From: Magnolia sinica
Lineage: Eukaryota > Streptophyta > Magnoliopsida > Magnoliales > Magnoliaceae
Reading direction: 5' to 3'
DNA: 64,000 bases
NCBI RefSeq assembly: GCF_029962835.1
Contig: NC_080574.1
Span: 20,868,001-20,932,000, forward strand
Notes under the pieces: model-generated
The model's database searches: none
Told to the model about the DNA's origin: nothing
Seen by the model: the letters and a program-made list of their open reading frames with translations, nothing else
Position numbers and translations under genes: made by a program
Shown: one piece after another, positions 37,505 to 48,700 of the stretch
Layout: every line of letters begins with the position of its first letter
Position numbering within the stretch: the first letter of the stretch is position 1

Positions 37505-39221
37505 GTACGTCCATTTTCTCCTCTTCCTTAGAAACTCAGAAAATCGAATGCTGTTTTCATTTTCTCTTTTCTGTCGGAGAAAAATCTGTTTTGCCGAGAA
37601 ATCCGGCGTCTTGATTTTCCTCTGCTCCTTTTTTCTTTTTGAAAATTTGTTATTAAAAACATCAGTTTCTTCTCACTTTTCTTTTTTCTTATTCTTTTCT
37701 TAATTTTCGAACATCTCCGTTATCCAGATCGTGTTTTTTTTTTTTCCTTCGTTAATTAATTTTCCTGAAAAATCCTCTTTCAATTTTTACGATATATGTA
37801 TTTCTTTTCCGTGGTTCTCGTGGCATTGTATAATTCTTCTTGATTTTTTTATTTATTATTTATTTTTTTTTATGGGATTTTGGATGATGTGTATGACTAT
37901 GTTTTTTGGGGGGGACGAATTTTCATATTTTTGGAAGGATTTATCATAGCTGTTAGTGCATGTTGATTTGAAAAAACGCTGCATGCGCACAGTGTACATC
38001 GATCACTCGGTGCACACAAATATCACCAACTGTCAGAAAATGATGGGTGGTAGTCTGACTCATGAGATTGGAATTTTTTTTTATTTTCATTATTTTTTAA
38101 AAAATCCCATTTGGATTGATTTTCGATTCCCATATGATGGGAGAAGACATGTGCGCACCAACTCTTGGTGCATACGCATACTGTGCGCGTACCGGAGTTG
38201 CCTGATTGAAATTTATAATGTATCGGGAATGAGCGTGGGTGTTTGTGGTTTCAGTGAAAATGTGATTATTATTATTATTTTTTATTAATGGCTTGTTATG
38301 TAAATGATCGATGGTGGGGTAAGTAGTTTTAGAAGTCATCTTTAAATTAGAGGGGGTAGCAAACTCCATAAAATTATGAAATGGGTTGGGAATTGCAAAC
38401 TGATATCTACAACCATATTGATTGATAGATGCATCCTTCTGTACGTTTGATATTAAAATAGTACAACGTTGCACAATTATATTACTGAAAGTAGAAAGAA
38501 ATGGTGCATTTGTCAGGGAATTGCTTGGCAATTTTACTTGCAAAAGAGTAAATAAACTGAAAGAAACAAACCAAGGAAATGGTCCAAATCATTCCCCTTT
38601 CTTTGGTTATATGTCTGTTTATTCATTCTAGGAAATGGAGGTGAACCGGATTTGTGGGAACTTGAAACTTTTGGGAAATGCTTCTAAATACTTGTGGGGC
38701 TTTCTTTCTCATCAACTTGTCATGTTTGCATTGTCAGTAGAGTACGCAGTCTTATGATTTGTCTGAGTGCACTATTGAATTGAGCAGCAATATCTGTCTA
38801 ATAAAGAGAAATAAACAAATTGTGATTTCCTTCTTTAGCATCCATGTTGAGGACTTGGGCTCCAATTTGCAATTACATCAGTTGAAGATGGACTTGAAAG
38901 GAAGGCTAACACAAATTGAGGGTTACCTGCCTTGTATCAATACCAAAGAGATGGCTGAATGTTTCGTTTCTTTTAGATTACACTAGAATTTTCCAATTTA
39001 TTTTGCTAGTGCATCCAAATGCATCCTTAGAGTTCTTTTCTTCTTTTTGTTTTTTGCCATTTAGAGGGAATCATTTGAGAAGAGTTTCAAACGCGTATAT
39101 GGTGTGGTCTTGTTTAGAATTCTATTGCATTTGATGCTGTTTTGTTTAAATTTCTCCTGATATTTGTCATGTCCTACCCTTTTTATTTATTTTTGAACAG
39201 GTGGGAGATTTTATTTAAGCT

Positions 39222-41697
39222 ATGGCGAACACCAAAGGGATGGCACACTTTAGAAATTCACCTTCCACTGGGAAACAATCACTTCTTCCTCCTAAAAGTC
39301 CATTCCCTAGCATATCCCCATCATATGCAGATTACGGCTCCTCTTTAATAGGGTCCAAAGGCATTCCAAAGCCACGAGAGGGACATAGGCACCACCAACG
39401 CACTTCCTCCGAGAGCATTCTCATTGAGGAGCAACCTTCTTGGCTTGACGAACTCCTAAATGAGCCAGAGACGCCTGTGAGGAGAGGAGCTCACCGTCGG
39501 TCATCTAGTGACTCCTTTGCATATTTGGAGGCATCTAATAATTCTTCTAACGTAGATAACAAAGCTCAAGAGGAGTACAAGTATAAAAATCTAACATCTG
39601 TGCCTTCATGGGGATCTGTGGACTTTGATCGCTTTAGAGACGTACAACATGCCTCTTTCTATGCAGAGAATTCTTTTGCGACACAGCAGAATAGGGGATG
39701 GGAATCACCCTTGAATTCCGTGACATACCCAAGTAGCTATCCATCTGCACGAGATCATAACATTATACTCCAGAGCTCTGGATCATCATGTGCTCCGAGG
39801 AGACCAGACAGAGTTCCATCTATAGCTACTGAAAAGCAAGACCAAGAGGAACCTGGTCATGATCTGCAAGGTTCTTCTGAAAGGGATGGATCTTATGCTA
39901 AGCCTTGTGTATCTGAGTCGGACACAAAACGTGCTAAACAGTGAGCTCTCTGCTAATACTCTTTCTCTTTTGAAATTATTTTTAAAAGTTGTCGTTTCTT
40001 AATGTTACCATTTCACAGTGCAATTATTTTCTGCTCCTTATTGATCTTAAGAAAGGATGCTAATTTACTATTGTTGTGTATATTTGTACTTGGACACATC
40101 AGATACATTAGGTTATATTCTACTCAGCATTTACATCATCGTGGCATTGGGTTAAATTTGTTGATAATTTATGTTATCTCATCATCATCATCATCTAAGT
40201 TATACCAATTAATTGGGGTCTGCTGCATGAATCCTGTCCCGCCAATCCACTCCATCAAGGGCCATACCTTCAGTTTGGAATGTCACTTGACACAACCTTC
40301 CTCAGGTACAATGTAATAGACTATTACATAGGTTGATCACAATCAAGCACTATCTAATAGACTATTATATCACATAGGTCGTTACATGGTGTTATAGAAT
40401 TAACGGTTAATTTTACTTGGTTATATGACAATTATACATGACTCCAATCTGACTTGGATTATTACAGCTACCTTCCCTATGTTTCAAATATTTGTTGTAG
40501 ATTCCCCATAGAAGGATACCCTGTCTATTAACATCATTTCTTTGAGCAATTGACTGTCCTACACCTTTCTCATATGCAACTAGTTGCGGACATGTGGGCC
40601 CAGTGTAGTGCATGTATGTTATCCAACCCATTCAGCATGGTCACTCCACCATTGAAATATGACACCCCAAAAATCTGGTCAGTCCAACCATCAGGCGGCC
40701 CGCCACATGAATTTGGAGGTTTTTGGGTGGTTGTCATTGGTTCAATGGTGTGGCCCACCTGATGATTGGATTAGCCTGATTTTTTGGTTCCAATATCTAT
40801 TGAGTGATCCTGCTGCACAAATCGGATGCCATTTATACATAATGGTGGGCCCCACAGCAGGCAAAACAAACTCCTCTAGAGGGTATTTTTATCATTTGGT
40901 ACAGATTCATCTGATGACTCTAATGGAGGGTAGGTTCCTGCAACAATCCAAAACAGAGGGGGGGGGTAGGTATAATTGTCGTATAACAGGGGATGTTGCT
41001 GCAATTAAAGATTACTGAGAAATGAATGGGCACTCTCTTTTATGTTAAATTTGCTTTTTTACTTCATGATGAACACTGATTTATGCTCATCTGATTTTTC
41101 TGTTTTACTACCCAAAATAATTCAGTTTGATAATGCCCCTGGCACAAGTCGTTTGGGCAACTTGGATCATTCATGAACCTGAATTTACTGCTTCCAAGTA
41201 TCCCTCAATAAGTTACAATTGTTAAATTGATGTTTGTTTTCTCAATTCTTTTCAGTATCCTTTTTCTATCAATTCTTTTTCTTCAGTCTGCTAAGTACGT
41301 CACCACTTTGTCAGAATTGTTGGGGTAGTTCTTAGCAAGGCTTAGCTTTTCAATGCTATTGAACTGTGGCAAATGGTAGTGAGAGGTTCTTGTTCATCAT
41401 CATCAATATCGTCGAAGCCTCATGCCAACTAATTGGGGTTGGCTACACGAATCATGTTCTACCCTTCCACTCAATCAAGGACCATATCTACTGGTGGGAG
41501 TTATCCACTCTTTGCTACCCCCAAGCCCAGAGAACGGGGGGTTGTGTCAAGTTGTCCGCCAGCATCAAAATTCTGCCACGATGCCCTTAATTATCAATTA
41601 TGTGTGGAATAAGTAATCCAACTCAAGGTGTTTTGAGTGTAAGCTGTTGAGAATCCAAGCAAAACGGCTACAAATTTGATCCGAACCAACCCCCCGG

Positions 41698-41748
<51 letters not shown>

Positions 41749-44700
41749 CCAACGGAGTAATCTTATTAAAAAGCAAGGATATTCACGCGATGGGAAGCAA
41801 GTTGCTGATTGAGGAACTTTTTTAAATAAGGATAATAAAACTTTATAAATGTGTTGCTAAGACAAAAGTCGAAGTGAGAAAGAATACATCCTTAAAACAT
41901 TACAACCTTAACAAAGATAAAATTTTAGAATCTTTTAGATTCTTAATCCCAAATGCCCATTCTAGCACATGTCACTTGGACTTCCAAACGACCTCTTCCC
42001 ATGGACATTTAAAAAAAAAAATAATCAAGAAAACACCTATTCCATTCCTCCCAAATATTCCATAGAACTGCTAGCAACATCATACGCTAGATGATTGATT
42101 CTTTCTTAACTAGATTCCTGTTGTGCCATGCCCCAAAGAGAGCTTCTATTGAGGAGGGCACAACCCAACATGCTTCGAACATAGCCAAGATCACGGCCCA
42201 CACTTGTGTTGGAAAAGAACAGTGAATAAAGAAATGGTCAATCGATTCTGCATCGTTCATACACAAGGCATATATTGGGAAGGACCATGGATCTTTTTTG
42301 GAGGTTGTTTATGGTTAAGACTTTCTTCCTTCTTACCAGCCATGTAAATGTTGCCACCTTGTTTTTTTTTTTTTTTTTGAAAAGTCATGATTGCATAAAA
42401 ACAAAGAAAAATACAGGGGAGGGATCCAGGGAGTGCTGAGACGGCAACCAAATCTAGACTCCAAGGAAAAGAAGGTCGTAACCCTTCAAAACATGAACAT
42501 TGGTCGCCTATTCTACAATAAGATGCTTTGCCTTAGAGGCAACTACAAATGTTGCCACCTTAGTCGGGGCTCTGTACATCTAAAACTTGTGGAAAAACTC
42601 ATGATTTTGGAAGATGTGGATTTTCGGATCACCCTGTAAAAAGATTTAACTGTGAACTTCCCCGATGGAGCAGCTATCCAAACTGAAGAGTCGCTAGAAT
42701 CCGAAGAGGGATGAATATTCTGCAAGCACCCCAATAAGGTGGCATAATCAGACACCTCCTTGTCTGATAAGTGTTGTCAAGGAGGGCTCCATGCACCAAT
42801 AGCACCAATATAAGAAAAACAATCAACTACAAGCATATTCTTGGATGGAGCTAGTTGTTTTGCCAAAGAGAGGAATTCAACTTCCAAGGGCCTATCCCCC
42901 TACAAATGATCCTCCCAAACATGGATACAAGTTTTGTCCCCAATAGAGGAGGCCAACCCTTGCTTGAACGACTTACCAATAGATACAACGGCCTTCCAAA
43001 TGCCCAAAGCTGATGATTTCTGAAATTGCACATGGTGTAGGATATGATACTCTACCACGACTATACGTGGAAGCTTGGCAGAGCTATAGAATGAAGGCTA
43101 TGTCTCGAGTGGGGATGAAGACTAAATAATTTTTTTGCCAATTAAATACACAATTGCTTACTTAAAATAATATGCCAATTTAAACTTAGTAAAACAATTG
43201 AACACTAACGCTTCCAAGCTAATAGTGGGTTCAATCACGTAAACTACAATAGACGCGACGTGCTAAGCAACTAGTCTATAAATGGTGTACATATGTGTGT
43301 GGGATGTGCTAAATATTAACTCTTAGCATTTATCTAATAATCCATATATTTAATTCATTAATCAATCACATAAACATAATTAAACAAATGCTCAAATGAG
43401 AATCCCAAACATAAGCATGTATAGTGGTTCGGTTTCCTTATTCCACTCCCGGCGAACGCACTTTACCCATGAGTGTGCCGGATTTCACTATCAGAGGTTT
43501 TAAATCAGGTTTACCTCTAACATTTACATCCCTACACAAGGACCTAGCGTACACTCCTGTCGGAGGCTCCCGCAAAAGACTTTAATTGGTTTTCAATCGG
43601 CTAACCAACAACCTTAGTCATAGTCCAATGACCTACATTTACTCCTACAGGAGGCTCCTACAGATACTAACACATATACACTCGTGTTCGGTGAAATCGA
43701 CCCTACATAAAAGCCTAGGTCCTACACAAAAACCTATTGAGTTTGGGTTACAAACTCTTACCCTCAATCCTTCACAACGAAAGAGAGTATGACTAATTGA
43801 CATTGGTCGAATTTGAGCCCCTTTGATGCGCTGTCTCAGGTTGCTTGATTGATGCTCTCATGCGCTTCAATTAGCTTCATTTTTGCTCCTCCGATCGTTG
43901 ATGCCGATGCGTTGCCAATGTTTCAGCTCCAAGACCAAACACTTTGTATACAATGTTCCTTTAAGGTGACCAAGGTGATGAGAAGTTGGTAGAATCTTTT
44001 ACAACTAATGGAGTAGTTGAAATCCTAGGGGATTCACCTATAAGATTCTTCTAGAGGATTTAGACAAATGATATGCCAAGAGTATTGAGTATAATATCTA
44101 GAAAATTGTGGAGTTCAAGTTCATCTTCTCATGCGATGTTGAAATCCTCATTAGAGTCTTAAAGCTCATGAAGATGACTTGAAACTCATGGGATTAGAGG
44201 TTTAGGATGTAGGATATCAATGTGGAATAACATAGCATTTTATTGCATAAAAAACCCATCATTTCATCCAAGAACTGAATGCCCTTTTATAATAAACCGA
44301 TTTGCAATAGCTATAAAACGGCTAGTTAACAGCTTTCTCAATAGGATCGAAAGGGCCTTCGATGGGATCGAATCCTCTATCAATCCCATCGAGAAAATTC
44401 AAAATTATCTCTGTTTGGTTACTGGACTCATTCTTCAATCGGATCAAGTGGCACTTGGATTCCATCGAGTCCCATCTACAACTCGTTGATGGGATCGAGA
44501 ACTACTCGAAAACTATTGTTTTGGGCATATGATTTCACAGCATCTTAGTACCTCTTCTAGTCTTACTTATCATGTTCAGTTAAGCTCTTAAGGCTAAGGG
44601 ATTATCAAACAAGGTTTACCTATTAAACTATGATCATCTAAAGGTTCAAATGTTGTTTTGGTTCAAGGGTTATGGTCATCATTGCTAATAATCTTCCTAA

Positions 44701-45691
44701 CTCTTCGGATTTGGGGTACGTGATTCTGAAACATCGCTGAAAGTGACTTTAAGGCGAGTGTAGGTAATTGACACTCATAGGGTTACGGTTCACCGTGGCC
44801 ATGTCCACTTGTGTCTTCGGTCTTTAGCTTCTAAGGGCTCAACCGACTAAATGACACATGGACTCACGTGATTGACAAACAAGGTGTGCTAACAATTTCT
44901 TTGTCTCTCATCCACCCACTCTCCTCTCTTGTGTCCCATATTTAAACACAATAATCTCCCTCCATAGCCCACCCTCTTTCGTACAGAATCTCCAGTGCCA
45001 CTTCCCTAGAACTTGACGACTAAAACCCTCATTAGTCATTAGTTGACATATATGCTATATAATTGCCCTCTACCTACTTGAGTAAAAGAAATATTTGGGA
45101 TGGGTAGCAAGTCACTGATTGAGGAATTTCACGACTGTCCTCATTTGCTGATGTATCTGCTACAAAATTTACACCTCCACCTACTCAAGTAAATGAAATA
45201 TTTAGCCCAGATGCAAGGTCTGTACATCAATTGGAATCAAAGCTCCAAACCTAAAACCCGTGGTTAGACTCCTGCATTTTTCACCCACATAGTGATATTG
45301 CTTGAATCACCTTCCACAACAAACTTCTCTTGAACGTGGCAGAAAAAAATGCAGAGATCTCTTAGGAGAGTGCTTCCGCTACATGAGCTCCTCTTGGAGG
45401 AATAGGAGCTGCAAAAAACCGTATGGATGTTACCTTTTCCGTTTCTTGGAACCCCCGCCAAGATTGCCTATAGAAGTGCCATCAAAATTTAATTTCCAAA
45501 CACTCCCAGGGGCAGGGTCCACCAGGACATTTTCTTGGCCACCTGATATCCAGTCTTTATATACGCTTGAATCATGTGAAAGTTCGGGGCAAGGTATTCC
45601 ATAACAGTAATGGTGGCTGTAACGGCCGCCGCTGTTATCTTTATGATACAAATTGTTATGGTCTCTCCTTTTTTTTTTTGTCCTTTTTAAA

Positions 45692-45724
<33 letters not shown>

Positions 45725-48700
45725 AAACTTTGTCTGCCTTGTTACAGGGCCATTACGACCTTTACGGGAGGCGTAACGGTGATTATAAGTCATTTTTTCC
45801 ATAATGGCTATTATGGCCTCATAACATAACGGTCTTTATGGCCTCATAATGGCCGTTACGGCACACCATGGTTCGGGGAACAAAGCGCTCGAACCATAAT
45901 GTTGAGCTTTGTTTTGTAATGCAATTTCAATGCAGGCATCTTCACATGGTTCAACACCTGGCCATTCCTTTCATTCCAGATCCATGGTATGCCAAATCGG
46001 TTACGTATCGGCCGTATCGGCCAATACGTAACGGTAACGGTGCGAACCGTTACCCGTTTCGGGGCTGAAATGGCTGATTCGATTTTTTGTACCCGTATCG
46101 GCCGATACGGGCGTAACGGGCCGTTACGGGCCCGTAACGGTAACTTCTTTTTTTTTAGCTCTGTTTTTGCTGTTTTTTTGAAACCTCTTGCTTCCAAACT
46201 GTTTCTAATTCCTTCTACTACTAATTTCGACCAACCTTAGCTAGGTATTTGATAGAAAAACACATTATATTATAGATTTTTTTGAATCAAAGCTCGGTGG
46301 GCCATTTTTCAGAAATTTGTCAAAAATAGGTATTTATACTTTTTTTAATATATTTTGCTGTTTTAATCATGTCATATGATGTGTTAATCATAGTAGAACA
46401 TGTTAATGTGCATTTTACAGATTTGGGGTGCCATTTAATAATTTTTTAATATTTTTTTCCATTTACGCATGAATTTTGGCCCCTTTTTTTAAAATTTGAA
46501 AAATCAGTTTTTAATGGCTGTTTTGCTGTTTTAATCATGCCATTTGATGTATTAATCATAGTAGAACATGTTAATGTGCATTTTACAGATTTGGGGTGCC
46601 ATTTTATATTTTTTTAATATTTTTTTCTATTTACGCATTTATTTTGGCCCTTTTTTTGAAAATTCGAAAAACCATTTTTAAATTATTCTTTTGCTGTTTT
46701 AATGATGTCATATGATGTGTTAATCATAGTAGAACATGTTAATGTGCATTTTACAGATTTGGGGTTCCATTTTATATATATTTTATATTTTTTTCTATTT
46801 ACGCATTTATTTTGGCCCTTTTTTTGAAAATTCGAAAAATCATTTTTTAATGATTCTTTTGCTGTTTTAATGATGCCATATGATGTGTTAACGGTGATAC
46901 GGGGGCGTTCCTTTGATCTGTGCTGCAGAATGTCTCTTCTTGGCTCACCCTCACAATCAAGATCCTACTTTGGTTATGATGCCTATCTAGTATTCTTATG
47001 CAGCCCAAGGATATTTGTACGACTCCAAACAACATTTATTTTTAATTTTCAAAAATTCCCATTTTCTCAATGATATTATCTTTGGGGAATTGCAAATCAC
47101 CATGAACTTTTTAAAAAAAAATCTTCAAAGTGCCTCGAGATCCCGTCAACTTTAGAAGAGAAAACCACTAGTACCTGCCTGGGACTTCTCCATTAATCAT
47201 TCAGTTGTGAAGGAAGTATTTGAATATGGGGAGAAAATGTGAGATCAAATTTAATGAAATGGCTCTTTCAAAGAAAGAGGAAAAATCCTTTGGAGGTTGC
47301 TTCCTTTAGCATCCTTTGGAGGAAAAAGATACCATGTTTTCCCATTGCATTACTACCATGTATGGGTCAAAAGGAGCCTGTTGTTACCCAAATCTTATGT
47401 CGAACAAGAGTTGTGGAGGTGATAAAAGGGGATAGGAGAGGGCTTGTTAGGTATTTCGAGGAATAGTATTCTGAATGGAGCAGTATGGATGAGCCCCCTT
47501 TGACTTTTGGTCTCCAATCAAATCCCATCAAAGGCTGTAACTTGTGTTTCCAATAGAGCTTTTTCATCAGTTGTTTAAGAAGCCGTCGGCAGGATTTAGG
47601 GAGCGAAGCTGTTGGCCTGATATTTTCTCCATGGCCTCTATTTTCTCCTCAGATGTGCATAAAATGTCTTGGGTTCTCTTTTACTCCTAATGTTAAAGAT
47701 GGTTGAAAATGTTAATGAAATTAGACCCATCATTATGGGGAGGGAGTTTATTTGTTATTTTTTAATGCAGGCAATTTGCTCAGCGGTCTCGGGTCCGGAA
47801 ACTTCAGTACATAGCTGAGCTGGAAAGGAATGTCCAAGCTTTACAGGCAAGTCTTAAAGCAGGCGGTTCAGTTTAGAATTCTTTTCTCAATGATAATGAG
47901 AATAATCAATTGCCATCGCTCACACTGATGTCAGGATCGCATGTCATAATAGTTTTTAAATGATTTTTGTTTAGAAAAATATTATTAAGAAACAAGGAAT
48001 AGATGTTGTTACATGTTGGAATAACAGCCCAAAACTGACCAGCTATGGATCCACAACCTAACAGTTGGTGGTTTTCATATCTGATTGGAGGGGTTGTTCG
48101 GTGCATGCAGTAAATGATTACTCAGGACGAGCGTCCTGATAAAAAAGAAATCTTCTGCAGATTTTATTTTATTTTTTAAAATTTGTTTCCATTGATATTT
48201 AATCCTATTTTATATGATTTTATAGGCAGAAGGGTCCGAAGTTTTAGCTGAACTGGAATTTTTGGATCAGCAGAATCTCATATTGAACATGGAGAATAAA
48301 GCTCTGAAGCAACGATTAGACAGTTTGGCTCAGGAGCAACTCATAAAGCAATGTGAGTAACGTTATCTAACTACCTACATCTTGGACTTGCTTTCTATCT
48401 TTGCCTTTATTGTGTTATGTTGCTTGGCAACTATAGTATTTTTCTATTAGAAATTTCAAAGAACAGACAAAATGGAACATGGTCTTAAAATAGGAGTACG
48501 CAAATAATTTCTCAAAAATAAAGAAGGTTTATGTAAATTACGATCATCGTTGTTGTCATCACCATCAGCTTTGCCTTTCTGCTCTCTCCTTGCAACTTGA
48601 AGTGGGACCATTGAGCTTTTAAATGGTAGAGTGGCAAGAGCTTTATGATTAGCTGGCCTGCAGATATCAACCATCTTGTACGATAGGCTCTGGAACTGGC

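Larger units (their letters stand above)
39941..47770 (+). other. bZIP intron of 7.8 kb rich in transposon debris
   Basis: The donor is AAACA/GTGAGC at 39940/39941 and the acceptor is TTTAATGCAG at 47770. The intron splits codon 240. It contains L1 and RTE LINE pieces, a MITE, an LTR-like repeat, a CT microsatellite and a 168-bp tandem repeat, annotated separately. Stretches between these show nothing recognisable. Confidence 0.9.

Noticed and set aside
46353-46885. Calling the 168-bp array a centromere
   Set aside because: Only about three units are present inside a gene intron. Monomer length alone is not evidence of centromere identity.
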